From Deltaproteobacteria bacterium (GTDB lineage Bacteria; Myxococcota_A; UBA9160; SMWR01): a DNA stretch of 49,892 nucleotides. Every line of letters starts with the position of its first letter. Position 1 is the first letter of the stretch. Positions 39,034 to 49,029 of the stretch are shown piece after piece. The notes beneath the pieces were generated by a model, which did not search any database, was not told where the DNA came from, and saw only the letters and a program-made list of their open reading frames with translations. The DNA lies in contig JAFDDG010000021.1 in the NCBI GenBank assembly GCA_019310965.1, positions 1-49,892 of the forward strand, written 5' to 3'. The translations under genes and the position numbers were made by a program.

Positions 39034-40059
39034 ATGACGCCCCCTCCCGCGTCCGCTTCGCATCCTTATCTCGCCGCCGCCGATCGGATCGCGCAAGCGT
39101 TGGATCTGGTGGATCGCGCCATGCGCGAGCAGCTCGACTCGGCGGCCTCGCTGATCGGCGCGATCGGCGAGCACGTGCTGGGGTCCGGCGGCAAACGGGT
39201 GCGCCCGGCGCTCACGCTGCTCTCGGCGGAGCTGTGTGGCTACACCGGTCCGCGCCGCATCCAGGTCGGCGCGGCGGTCGAGCTGCTGCACAGCGCCAGC
39301 CTGCTGCACGACGACGTGGTGGATCTGGCCGAGGTGCGCCGCGGCGAGCCGGCGGCCAGCGTCGTGTGGGGCAATCGGCGGGCGGTGCTGGGGGGGGATT
39401 TCATCTACGCCCGGGCCTCCTCGATGATCGTCGAGGACGGCAGCCACGAGGTGCTCGAGGTCTTCGCCGACGCGATTCGTTCGATGGCGGAGGGCGAATT
39501 GCTGCAGCTCGAGAGCAGCTTCGACACCAGTGTTACCGAGGCCCGCTACTTCGCGGTGATCGAGCGCAAGAGCGCCATGCTGCTGTCCTGCGCGACGGAG
39601 ACAGGGTCGATCCTCGCGGGCGTTACTCGCGGTGAGCGCCGTCGCATGCGCGACTTCGGCCGTGAGCTCGGCGTGGCGTTCCAGCTGCGCGACGATGCCC
39701 TCGATTACGAGGCCAGTGAAGCCGAGCTCGGCAAGCGCCCCAACGCGGACCTGCGTGAGGGCAAGGTGACGCTGCCGCTGCTGCTCGCGCTCAAGCGCGC
39801 CACTCCGACGGAGCGCGACGCGGTGGAGGATGTGCTGAAGAGGGCGTCCCGGGATGTGCTCGAAGTTGCGCAGGAGTCCATCACCGATCTCACGCCGGCG
39901 CTCGAGGTGATCGACCGCTACCACGGCATCGCCGATACGGTGCGCCGTGCCGAGCAGCATCTCGCCCGCGCCACAGAAGCCATCGCGCCGTTCCCCGACG
40001 TGCGTGCCAAGCAGGATCTACTCGCAGCGGCCCACTTCGCGGTGCTCCGCGATCGCTAG
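39034..40059 (+). CDS. Long-chain trans-polyprenyl diphosphate synthase (IspB-like)
   Basis: This enzyme adds isopentenyl units to make the side chain of quinones. The 341-residue product has both aspartate-rich motifs: LLHDDVVD (DDxxD at 93-97) and LRDDALDY (220-224), plus GGKRVRP and EGELLQLE. The fifth residue before the first DDxxD is a small Ala, which in this family goes with long (about C35-C50) products. GTG 39031 directly before the ATG is an alternative start. A promoter ends 8 nt upstream, leaving no room for a ribosome-binding site. Confidence 0.9.
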   Translation: MTPPPASASHPYLAAADRIAQALDLVDRAMREQLDSAASLIGAIGEHVLGSGGKRVRPALTLLSAELCGYTGPRRIQVGAAVELLHSASLLHDDVVDLAEVRRGEPAASVVWGNRRAVLGGDFIYARASSMIVEDGSHEVLEVFADAIRSMAEGELLQLESSFDTSVTEARYFAVIERKSAMLLSCATETGSILAGVTRGERRRMRDFGRELGVAFQLRDDALDYEASEAELGKRPNADLREGKVTLPLLLALKRATPTERDAVEDVLKRASRDVLEVAQESITDLTPALEVIDRYHGIADTVRRAEQHLARATEAIAPFPDVRAKQDLLAAAHFAVLRDR

Positions 40060-40100
40060 CGACGCGTCTCTCCCCGCCCGGTCCCGGGAGTTCATCCTCC

Positions 40101-40427
40101 ATGTTCCATCCGAAGAAGATTCGCTCGTGGCGGACCGGCGCACTCGCGCTCGTGTCCGCATTCCTGCTCGCCGTCGTCGCGGTCGCCGCCGACAGCGCGC
40201 CACTCACCGGCACGGTGAACGTCAACACCGCCAGCATCCAGGAACTGCAGCTGCTGCCGGGGGTTGGCGAGGCCCGGGCCAGCGCGCTCGTGACTCTGCG
40301 CAAGCAGCGCGGCGGTTTCGAGTCGCTGGACGAGATCAAGGACGTAAAGGGGATCGGCGATGCCGGTCTGGACCGCATGCGTCCGTACGTCCGGCTCGAC
40401 GGCAAGACGACCGCGAAGCGGCCCTAG
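40101..40427 (+). CDS. ComEA-like helix-hairpin-helix DNA-binding protein
   Basis: This 108-residue exported protein has an N-terminal signal or anchor (WRTGALALVSAFLLAVVAVAADS). A single ComEA-type (HhH)2 domain follows: TVNVNTASIQELQLLPGVGEARASALV then GGFESLDEIKDVKGIGDAGLDRMRPYV. ComEA proteins bind incoming DNA in the periplasm during transformation. No other competence genes are adjacent, so the role here is inferred from the domain only. Confidence 0.88.
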   Translation: MFHPKKIRSWRTGALALVSAFLLAVVAVAADSAPLTGTVNVNTASIQELQLLPGVGEARASALVTLRKQRGGFESLDEIKDVKGIGDAGLDRMRPYVRLDGKTTAKRP

Positions 40428-40434
40428 TCTGAGC

Positions 40435-40465
40435 GGCGGGCTCCTGTCGCGGACGGGAGCCCGCC
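40435..40465 (+). terminator. Hairpin between comEA-like gene and btuF
   Basis: GGCGGGCTCC pairs perfectly with GGAGCCCGCC over an 11-nt loop, just after the ComEA-like stop. There is no U-tract, so it may be a weak terminator or attenuator. Confidence 0.4.
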
Positions 40466-40501
40466 CATCTGGCCGCGCCAACCTGCTAGAAACTGGAGGC
40501 C

Positions 40502-41332
40502 ATGCGCGTGTGCAACCTCCTGCTCCTCGCCCCGCTCGTCCTGGTATTGGGCGCCGCTCCGGATGTGCCGCGCCGGGTGGTCTCGCTGAATCCCTCGCTC
40601 ACGGCGATTGTGCTGGCGCTCGGCGCCGATGCGCAGCTGGTCGGGGTGGACGAGTACTCGTCACAACAGCAGCCGGCCGTGCGGGACCGCCCGATCGTGG
40701 GGGGGCTCTTCGCACCGCGCCTCGAGACCATCCTGTCCCTCGAGCCCGACCTCGTGGTGTGGGTGCCGAGCGCGCAACAGCGCGATCTGCGTCGGCGGCT
40801 CGACGGTCTGGGCGTCGAGGTGCTGGTGCTGCCGAACCACACTCTCGACGAGCTGCTGGAATCAATCGAGGTCCTCGGCGCGCGGCTGGGATACGCGGAA
40901 CCGGCGCGGCGCCGAGTTGCGGAGATCCGTGCGGCCTTTGCCTCTGCGGCAGCTTCCGCACAGCCGCGCACGGCGCCGCGCACGCTGCTCGTGCTGCAGC
41001 GCGAACCGCTCTACGTGGTGGGTGGTGGCAGCTTCCTCGCCGCGATGCTGGCGGCCGTCGGTGCCGAGAACGTGGCGGGTGGGATCGCGGAGGCCTACCC
41101 GCGCGTTTCGCTGGAGTGGCTGATCGCGGCGCGGCCGGAGGTGATCCTCGACGCCAGCCAGACGCCGGAGCCGGCCGTGCAGTTCTGGCAGCGTTGGCCG
41201 TCGCTGCCGGCGGTGGCAGACGGGCGCGTCGTGACAATTTCGGCCGCCGAAGTCACGCTGCCGGGTCCGCACCTCGAGCGCGCTCTGGCGATTATCAGCG
41301 CGGCGCTGGCCGACGAAGCGGAGCGTCCGTGA
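40502..41332 (+). CDS. ABC transporter substrate-binding protein (BtuF-like)
   Basis: This 276-residue periplasmic binding protein has a signal peptide (LLLLAPLVLVLGAA). Two class III lobes follow: RRVVSLNPSLTAIVLALGADAQLVGVDEYSS, then a long linking helix and EVILDASQTPEP. The family takes cobalamin, heme or Fe(III)-siderophores. The first lobe looks most like BtuF. GGAGG at 40495-40499 is better spaced for GTG 40508, but ATG 40502 supplies the basic residue expected in a signal peptide. The permease gene overlaps its stop. Confidence 0.85.
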   Translation: MRVCNLLLLAPLVLVLGAAPDVPRRVVSLNPSLTAIVLALGADAQLVGVDEYSSQQQPAVRDRPIVGGLFAPRLETILSLEPDLVVWVPSAQQRDLRRRLDGLGVEVLVLPNHTLDELLESIEVLGARLGYAEPARRRVAEIRAAFASAAASAQPRTAPRTLLVLQREPLYVVGGGSFLAAMLAAVGAENVAGGIAEAYPRVSLEWLIAARPEVILDASQTPEPAVQFWQRWPSLPAVADGRVVTISAAEVTLPGPHLERALAIISAALADEAERP

Positions 41333-42351
41333 ACGCGATGACACCCAGACGCGTTGCGCTCGGCGTGTTGGCATTCGGTGGACTGCTCGTCGTGGTGGTG
41401 GTCTTCGCGCTGGCGAGCGGGCCGAGTGCGGTCGCGCTCGGTGACGTGGTGTCGGCGCTGCGAGGCGAACCTGTTGCAGCGCATGTCGAGGACATCGTGA
41501 TGCGTGTGCGGCTGCCGCGGGTGATGTTGGGTGTGGCGGTGGGCGCCGCGTTGGCCGTGGCCGGTGTGCTCTTCCAGGCGCTGCTGCGCAACCCGCTGGC
41601 GGATCCCTTCGTGCTCGGCGTCTCCGGCGGCGCGGCGCTCGGCGGCATGTTGGTGCTGAGCCTTGGTGCGGGCTTTGGCCTCGGCTATGCCGCGGTGCCG
41701 CCGGCTGCATTCGCCGGCGCTCTGCTCGCGACATTGTTGCTCTACGCCGTGGCCGGTGCGCGCGGGCGGCTCTCGCCCACGCAGTTGCTGCTCACCGGGG
41801 TCGTCTTCAACGCATTCGCGTCTGCCGCGATCGTGTTCCTGGCGTCGATGGCCGGGTTTACCGAAGGCGCCAGCCTTTTTCTGTGGCTGATCGGGAGCCT
41901 TGCCGTGCCGCGGCCGGAAATCATCGGCTGGGTGTTCGGCTTTCTTGGGGTGGGGCTGTTGGTTGCGATGCTGGCGGCTCGTAGTCTGGATCTGCTGACG
42001 CTGGGCGAAGAATCCGCCGCGCAGCTCGGCGTCGATGTGCAGCGGCTGCAACGCGTCGTGCTGCTTGCCACGTCCGTGATGGTGGGGGCGGCGGTCTCCG
42101 CGGCGGGGCTGATCGGCTTCGTCGGGTTGATCGTGCCGCACCTGCTGCGGCTCGTGATAGGCCCGGATCACCGCCTGCTGGTGCCGAGTGCGGCGCTGGC
42201 GGGCGCCGCCTTCCTGGTGCTGTGTGACACGTTGGCGCGCAGCCTGCCCGGCGGCCGGGAGCTGCCGGTGGGCGCGGTGACCGCCGTGGCCGGCGGCCCC
42301 TTCTTCCTTTGGCTGCTGCGTCGCGCGCAGGGCCTGGGCAGCCGCGCATGA
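41329..42351 (+). CDS. FecCD/BtuC-type ABC transporter permease
   Basis: This inner-membrane permease for cobalamin or iron complexes has 340 residues and about ten membrane helices. Typical blocks include RLPRVMLGVAVGAALAVAGVLFQALLRNPLADPFVLGVSGGA near the N-terminus and SAAGLIGFVGLIVPHLLRLVIGPDHR, the ATPase-coupling loop. The start GTG 41329 overlaps the binding-protein stop; ATG 41338 is also possible. The ATPase gene overlaps its end, so the three components are translationally coupled. Confidence 0.92.
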   Translation: MNAMTPRRVALGVLAFGGLLVVVVVFALASGPSAVALGDVVSALRGEPVAAHVEDIVMRVRLPRVMLGVAVGAALAVAGVLFQALLRNPLADPFVLGVSGGAALGGMLVLSLGAGFGLGYAAVPPAAFAGALLATLLLYAVAGARGRLSPTQLLLTGVVFNAFASAAIVFLASMAGFTEGASLFLWLIGSLAVPRPEIIGWVFGFLGVGLLVAMLAARSLDLLTLGEESAAQLGVDVQRLQRVVLLATSVMVGAAVSAAGLIGFVGLIVPHLLRLVIGPDHRLLVPSAALAGAAFLVLCDTLARSLPGGRELPVGAVTAVAGGPFFLWLLRRAQGLGSRA

Positions 42352-43175
42352 GCGACGCTGTGGCCCCGCTGCTCTCGCTTGAAGATGTGCACGTCACTGT
42401 CGGCAGCGCACCCATCTTGCGCGGCGTTTCGTTGGCGCTCGGGCCGGGCGAAGCGTTGGCGCTGGCGGGCCCGAACGGCGCTGGCAAGACGACGCTCTTG
42501 CGCGCGGCGACCGGCGTCGCCCCGTTGGCACGCGGGCGGGTCTGTCTCGGCGGCACGCCACTCGACCAGCTCGCGCCCCGCGCGCGCGCCCGCTGCCTGG
42601 CGGTGGTGCCGCAGGACATCGCACTCGTCTTTCCCTTCACGGTTGCAGAGCTCGTGTTGATGGGCCGCGCGCCGCATCTCCCGCGGCTCGGCTTCGAGAC
42701 CCGCGACGACGTCGCCGCGGCGCGGGCCGCCATGGAGCGGGTGGGCGTCGAGCACCTCGCCGACCGCTCGGTGCTCGAGATTTCCGGTGGTGAGCGGCAG
42801 CTCGTGCTCTTTGCCCGGGCGTTGGCTCAGGCCGCGCAGGTGCTGCTCCTCGACGAGCCTACCGCTCACCTCGATCTCCAACATCGGCTGCGGCTTCTCG
42901 ATCAGGTACAGCAGTTCGTCGCGGCCGGCGGCAGCGCTCTCGTCGTCTCCCACGACCTGGGTCTGGCCGCCCGCAGCTGTGGCCGCGCCGCGCTCCTGGC
43001 CGAAGGTCGGCTGGTCGCCGAGGGCGACCCGGCGGAGGTCTTTGCCCCGTCCCGCCTTCGCGAGGTCTTTCGGGTCGAGGCCGAGCTGCTCTCCACCGCC
43101 GACGGCGCACCGGTCATCGTGGCGCGGAGGCCGGCGGTCGGCGACCCTGACGTCCCCGATCCGGCCATTCGCTAG
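42348..43175 (+). CDS. ABC transporter ATP-binding protein (BtuD/FecE type)
   Basis: This is the energising subunit of the importer, 275 residues. It has Walker A GPNGAGKT (41-48), the Q-loop region VVPQDIAL, a signature ISGGERQLVLFARAL and Walker B LLLDEPTAHLD followed by the H-loop VVSHDLG. The ATG 42348 overlaps the permease stop. A C-terminal extension after about residue 250 ends DPDVPDPAIR. It completes a three-gene importer. Confidence 0.94.
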   Translation: MSDAVAPLLSLEDVHVTVGSAPILRGVSLALGPGEALALAGPNGAGKTTLLRAATGVAPLARGRVCLGGTPLDQLAPRARARCLAVVPQDIALVFPFTVAELVLMGRAPHLPRLGFETRDDVAAARAAMERVGVEHLADRSVLEISGGERQLVLFARALAQAAQVLLLDEPTAHLDLQHRLRLLDQVQQFVAAGGSALVVSHDLGLAARSCGRAALLAEGRLVAEGDPAEVFAPSRLREVFRVEAELLSTADGAPVIVARRPAVGDPDVPDPAIR

Positions 43176-44524
<1,349 letters not shown>

Positions 44525-44525
<1 letters not shown>

Positions 44526-45262
44526 TGGGGCGCGGCGCCGTACTCTGCATCGTACTCGCCGGGCTCCTGTCGGCCTCCGGCGCGCAGGCGGTGATTCCCG
44601 CGGCGAACAAGGTGTCGGACGAGCTTGCGCGCACGAACCGTGCGGCCAAGCGGGCCGAGCCGCTCATCTTCGACGTCAAGCTTCACATCGGCGACGGCGC
44701 GCCGCTGGCGGACGGGGTGCTCGCCACGCATCCCACCGGGCTTGCGCGGCTCGAGCTGCGCAGCCACCGCGGGTTCGTCGAGCGGCACCTGCTGCAGGGC
44801 AACGAGTACAGTGCGAGCCGGGACGGCAGCCTGCTCTCTTCGCCGCGTCCCTTTCTGCCGCCGCTCTTCCTGTTGCAGGCGACCTCCGGCGCCACGTTGC
44901 GGGCGGCACTCTCGAGCTTCGGTGTCGCCACCTCCGAGATCGTGCTCGGTACGGCGGACGATAGGGACTGCTACGTGTTGGGGGGGCGGCTGCCATACGG
45001 CACGGAGCAGGCTGGCCAGGGGCTGCCCTCGGTCTGGATCGACATGGACAGTTTCCAGCTGGTGCGCGTGGATCGGCGCGATGGCGTGAGCTTCCGCTTT
45101 GGGCCGCTGCAGGTCTTCGAGGGCATCCAGGCGCCGAGCTGGATCTCGATCGAGGTGCCGGGCCAGCTGCCGGCGCGCCTCGAAGTCGAGCGAGTGGCAC
45201 CCGCGAACGCTCCGGCCGCGGCCTTCGGCCACGACTGGTTGATGGGCGGGGTCAAGCCGTAA
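44525..45262 (+). CDS. Exported protein of unknown function
   Basis: I do not recognise this 245-residue protein. The start is GTG 44525, overlapping the enolase stop by one base. Residues 1-22 form a signal peptide (VLCIVLAGLLSASGAQA). The mature part is rich in beta-strand patterns, with pieces such as LARLELRSHRGFVERHLL, PSVWIDMDSFQLVRVDRR and APSWISIEVPGQLPARLEVERV. This layout recalls outer-membrane lipoprotein-sorting or LolA/DUF4292-like folds, but only as a guess. It precedes a strong hairpin and is probably the last gene of its transcript. Confidence 0.6.
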
Positions 45263-45345
45263 CAGGGACGCTCTTGCCTTCTTGCCTTTCCGGGACAGAT
45301 CCCGGCCGAATCCGGGGAAAAGGCAAGAAGGCAAGACCGTCCCTG
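45263..45345. repeat. Long imperfect inverted repeat, MITE/REP-like, possible terminator
   Basis: CAGGGACGCTCTTGCCTTCT onward (45263-45291) is matched on the other strand by 45316-45345, with only about two mismatches over 28-29 bp. The inner part holds a second small dyad (GGGACAGATCCC). Each arm contains the tandem CTTGCCTT CTTGCCTT. The structure lies directly after a stop codon. Confidence 0.75.
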
Positions 45346-45528
45346 GTCCCCGCGTTTCCGGCCCGCCGCGCCAGTGGGGGCCGATTTCTTCGCCTTTTTC
45401 GTAATTCAGGCCTCATGCAAGGCGATAGGAATACCGAAGAGCCTCCCCATATACGGCCGCGGCTGCCAGTTTTCGGAGCATTTCCGGGTAGCTGTGTGGT
45501 GCGGCTTCACATGTAAGAAGGGGATCTC

Positions 45529-46134
45529 ATGGGCGGCAAGCAGCGACTCAACGTCCTCGTCGTCGATCAGGACGAGGCCACGAATCTCGAATTGAAAGAT
45601 CTGTTGACGGCACAGGGCTACCAGGTGCACACCCTCTCGGATCCGGCCCAGGTGGTGGAGGAGGTGAAGCAGGGCCGCTTCCAGCTGGCCATGCTCGACG
45701 TCTCGCCGCCCGCCGACCGCAGCGTCGAGTTGCTCGAGCGCGTGCACGCCGCGGATAGCGACCTCTGCGTCATCTGCATGACGGCGCTGCCGACGGTGGA
45801 GGTCGCTGTGCGCGCGATGAAGCGCCAGGCCTTCGACTACATCCAGAAGCCGCTGATGCCCGAAGAAGTGCAGGCGGTGATCGAGGCCGCGATCAAGGAA
45901 AAGGGGCTGCTCGTCGATCTCGAGGGCCGGCTCAATCTCGAAGTGGGGCGTCGACTGCGCGAGCGCCGCACCGGTGGCGGGCTCACGCTGAAGCAGCTTG
46001 CCAACCGGACGGGGCTCTCGGTGAGTCTGATTTCGCAAATCGAGCTCGGCAAGAGCGCCGCGTCGATGTCTACTCTGCACAAGCTGGCCACCGCGCTCCA
46101 GGTGAAGATGACCTACTTCTTCGAGACGATCTGA
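45529..46134 (+). CDS. Response-regulator receiver :: XRE helix-turn-helix fusion
   Basis: This 201-residue regulator joins a receiver domain (1-125) to a Cro/CI-type HTH (138-195). The receiver has an acidic pocket VVDQDEA (Asp13, Asp15), phosphoacceptor Asp57 in AMLDVSPP, Thr85 and Lys107 (IQKPL). The HTH reads LTLKQLANRTGLSVSLISQIELGKSAASMSTLHKLA. A receiver with an XRE output is uncommon. No histidine kinase is adjacent. It lies just after the inverted repeat and 36 nt before an aldolase gene, which it may control. Confidence 0.87.
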   Translation: MGGKQRLNVLVVDQDEATNLELKDLLTAQGYQVHTLSDPAQVVEEVKQGRFQLAMLDVSPPADRSVELLERVHAADSDLCVICMTALPTVEVAVRAMKRQAFDYIQKPLMPEEVQAVIEAAIKEKGLLVDLEGRLNLEVGRRLRERRTGGGLTLKQLANRTGLSVSLISQIELGKSAASMSTLHKLATALQVKMTYFFETI

Positions 46135-46170
46135 GGCACCTTTTCCGCGTCAAAGGCGCGGGAGCTGGCT

Positions 46171-47283
46171 TTGAGATCAGTCGAAGAGTCGCGTCCCTGT
46201 CCGGGGCTGTCCGTTCCGGTGGTGACGATCCTGGACGAAGAGGGGGGGCTGCTCGAGAGCGACCAGCGCGCACTCGTGCGCTTCGTCGTCCAGGACGGCT
46301 ACGGGGCCGACGTTGTCTTTGCCGCGGGAACCACCGGCGAATGGGATCGGGTGCCCAACGCTGTGCGGCAGCAGGTGACCCAGATCTGCACGGAAGAGGT
46401 CGCCAAGGCCAACGTCTCGCTGGGGCCGGATCAGGGTCGCTCGGTCGAGGCCTGGGCCGGCATTACGTCGCATAGCCCCGAAGAGACCCTCGAAAATCTC
46501 GAGTTCGCCATCGACCACGGTGCCGACGCCGTGGTGCTGGCTCCGCTATCGATTCGCGACCTCGACGACCCGGTGCGCTTCGTGACGCGGGACATCGCGG
46601 ACCTGTTGGATCTCAAACGGCGGCGCGTGCCGCTCTACCTCTACGACAACGCCGACATCGCGGTCGATCCGAAAGTGCAGCACATCCGCACGTTCCAGGT
46701 GAAGGCGCTCTCACGCCTCGATTTCGTGCGCGGCATCAAGGTCTCGGCGCGCCGCAAGGTGCTCGGCAACTACATCAAGGCGGCGTCGAGCTTTCGCGAG
46801 CGCGGCGAGTTCGGCATCTACGTGGGTGACGCGATGCTGATCTTCCAGATCTTCCGCCCGCGCACGGGATGGCTCGGCTCGCTGTCGTGGCGCTACCAGC
46901 GCTGGCGCCTCTCCGGAGGGATGCCGATCGGCGTGGTGGCCGGGCCGGGCAATGCCCTGCCCCGCGAGTGGGCGCGCGCCTGGCAGGTGTGTCGCGCCGG
47001 CGATGCCGAGCGCATGGACCAGGTGAAGCGCGTGCTCGACGCCTACTGCAATGCCACCCGGGGTGCGGGAGGCCATCGCAGCATCGCTTGCCTGAAGCGC
47101 TCGCTGTTGCAGCTGGGGGTCGTATCCAGCGCAGCGGTGGCGCCCGGGACCCCGCGTCTCGATGGTCTGGAGGCTGAGCGTTACGACGCCGCGTTTGCGG
47201 GAGTTCGGGAGCTCTCGCGCGAGCTGGTTGGCGAACCCTGGCTCACGCACGTTTCCGAGCCTGCGACGACGGTCCTGACATGA
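46171..47283 (+). CDS. DapA/NanA superfamily aldolase, substrate unknown
   Basis: This 370-residue Class I aldolase-type TIM barrel starts at TTG 46171. Family residues are present: GTTGE (53-57), the catalytic Tyr158 in LYLYDN and the Schiff-base Lys190 in VRGIKVSA. It is longer than dihydrodipicolinate synthase (about 290) because of a C-terminal extension and lacks lysine-pathway neighbours, so DapA itself is unlikely. The next gene, a sugar kinase::isomerase, overlaps its stop, suggesting a 2-keto-3-deoxy sugar or sialic-acid-like substrate. That is inference. Confidence 0.82.
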   Translation: MRSVEESRPCPGLSVPVVTILDEEGGLLESDQRALVRFVVQDGYGADVVFAAGTTGEWDRVPNAVRQQVTQICTEEVAKANVSLGPDQGRSVEAWAGITSHSPEETLENLEFAIDHGADAVVLAPLSIRDLDDPVRFVTRDIADLLDLKRRRVPLYLYDNADIAVDPKVQHIRTFQVKALSRLDFVRGIKVSARRKVLGNYIKAASSFRERGEFGIYVGDAMLIFQIFRPRTGWLGSLSWRYQRWRLSGGMPIGVVAGPGNALPREWARAWQVCRAGDAERMDQVKRVLDAYCNATRGAGGHRSIACLKRSLLQLGVVSSAAVAPGTPRLDGLEAERYDAAFAGVRELSRELVGEPWLTHVSEPATTVLT

Positions 47284-48887
47284 GCGTGCTCGACGTCGTC
47301 GGGATCGGCAGCATGGTGCTGGATCGGGTGCACCGCGCGCCGCGTCTGCTGGGCGCCGAGGCGAAGGGCATCCTGCGCGATGTGGCGGGTGCGGGACCGG
47401 TGCAGAGCCACGTGGGTGGCGTGGTCCTCAACCACCTGGGCTGGGCGGCAGCGCTCGGCTTGCGCACCGGCATCTTCGGTCGCCAGGGCGACGATGCCGA
47501 CGGACGCCTGTTGCGAGCGGCGATGCAGGCGATCGGGATGGAGCGAGATCTGACGCTCGTCGACGCAGCCACCTCGGTCGCCGAGATCTTCGTCGACGAC
47601 GGGGGCGGCCGCGCCATCTACATGGCGCCCGGAGCCACGTCGGGCACGACGGCAGCGTACGTTCGCGACGCTCACGCAGACACGATTCGTAGCGCGGCGC
47701 GGCTGACCACCGAGGTCTCGCAGCTGCCGCTGGCCGCCGCGCTCGCTGCGCTCGAGATTGCGCGCGCAGCGGGCGTCCCCAGCGTCGTCGATCTCGACGT
47801 GCCGCCGAGCGAGGCGGTTCCGGGGCTCGGTAGCCAGGCCGAACTCGACGCGGTGTTGCGCAGCGCGGACCTCTTGAAGCCGGCCAAGGCGGCGGCTGCG
47901 GAGCTCGTCCCCGAGGCGGGCTCGGACGCGCTGGCCGTTGCCGCGGCCATGCGCGCGCGCTTCGGCAACGCTGCGGTGGTCGTAACCGATGGCGCCGCGG
48001 GCTGTGCGGTGTCTGCGGAGGGCGTCGAGGCATTCGTCGGGGGCTTTGCGGTGGAGGTTGTCGACACCACCGGTGCTGGTGATGCGTTGCTCGGCGGCCT
48101 GCTGGTGGCGCTGCATCACGGACTCGACTGGGAGAGTGCGGCTCGGCTCGGCAACGCCTGCGGAGCCGTCTGCGCCGGCAAGCTGGGAGCCTTTCCCGAC
48201 GACACTTCGGCCGCGCGGGAGCGGGTGCTCGAGCTCTACGACGCTGCGCCCCTCTCGCTCGGCGACGCTCCGGCGGCCGGCGTTGCGGGTGCCGCGCCGG
48301 CGCTGGCTGCCTACGAGATTGCCGTCGAAGAGCTGGGCGAGCTGCGCGGGCGGCTCTCGCCGCTGATGTTCGACGCCGCGCTGACGTTGCTCAACGATGC
48401 AAGGGTCCACGGCGGGCGCGTGCACGTGACGGGTGTCGGCAAGCCCGAACACGTGGCGCATTACGCTGCATCGCTGCTGTCGTCGACGGGGACGCCGGCT
48501 AGTTTTCTTCATGCCACCGAGGCGGTGCACGGCAGCGCAGGGCAGGTGGTGGCCGGCGACGTGGTGATCGCCATCAGCAATAGCGGCGAGACCCAGGAGC
48601 TGCTGGCTGCGGTGGCCGCGGTCCAGCGCCTGGGCGCCCGGCTGATCGCGGTGACGGGTGGGCTGGCTTCGCCGCTCGCCGCTGCGGCCGATGCGGTGCT
48701 CGACGCCGGCGTGAAGCGCGAGGGCGGGCCCCTGGGTCTGGCGCCCCGCGCGAGCGTGGCGGCAGAGCTGCTGGTGGTGGCGAGCCTGGCGGCGGCGCAG
48801 CAGGCGCAGCTCGGCTTCACTCGCCGCGACTACAACCAGCGTCATTCTGCCGGCAAGCTAGGCGCCTTGTCCTCCGACGAGAGCTGA
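47280..48887 (+). CDS. PfkB sugar kinase :: SIS isomerase fusion
   Basis: This 535-residue bifunctional protein overlaps the aldolase gene by 4 nt. Residues 1-315 are a PfkB/ribokinase domain with GGVVLNHLGWAAALGLRTG and the catalytic DTTGAGD (262-268). Residues 345-530 are a SIS domain close to KdsD/KpsF arabinose-5-phosphate isomerases: VTGVGK, SSTGTPASFLHATEAVHG and ISNSGET (432-438). They end NQRHSAGKLG, like the family's HPGG-LG motif. KdsD's CBS domains are missing. A kinase and an aldose-ketose isomerase in one chain imply consecutive steps on one sugar. Confidence 0.86.
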   Translation: MSVLDVVGIGSMVLDRVHRAPRLLGAEAKGILRDVAGAGPVQSHVGGVVLNHLGWAAALGLRTGIFGRQGDDADGRLLRAAMQAIGMERDLTLVDAATSVAEIFVDDGGGRAIYMAPGATSGTTAAYVRDAHADTIRSAARLTTEVSQLPLAAALAALEIARAAGVPSVVDLDVPPSEAVPGLGSQAELDAVLRSADLLKPAKAAAAELVPEAGSDALAVAAAMRARFGNAAVVVTDGAAGCAVSAEGVEAFVGGFAVEVVDTTGAGDALLGGLLVALHHGLDWESAARLGNACGAVCAGKLGAFPDDTSAARERVLELYDAAPLSLGDAPAAGVAGAAPALAAYEIAVEELGELRGRLSPLMFDAALTLLNDARVHGGRVHVTGVGKPEHVAHYAASLLSSTGTPASFLHATEAVHGSAGQVVAGDVVIAISNSGETQELLAAVAAVQRLGARLIAVTGGLASPLAAAADAVLDAGVKREGGPLGLAPRASVAAELLVVASLAAAQQAQLGFTRRDYNQRHSAGKLGALSSDES

Positions 48888-49029
48888 ACCTCCGCGGGAA
48901 AGAGCGGATCCCGAGCACTTGGCCCGATGAAGCGCCCTTTCGCGGCCGCAGCCAGGGCGTGTGGCGGAAGCCTCTCCGCACGCCGCTTGGCGCGTCGCCG
49001 AGAGAGGCAGACCGTCGTCGCCGAAGTTG

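Noticed and set aside
40428-40501. Cobalamin riboswitch before btuF
   Set aside because: The spacer is only 74 bp and lacks the B12-box; just a simple GC hairpin is present.
46171-47283. Calling the aldolase DapA (lysine biosynthesis)
   Set aside because: It is about 80 residues too long and its neighbours are sugar enzymes, not lysine-pathway genes.
47181-48845. 554-codon minus-strand frame opposite the PfkB::SIS gene
   Set aside because: The plus strand has clear kinase and isomerase motifs; the minus frame has none.
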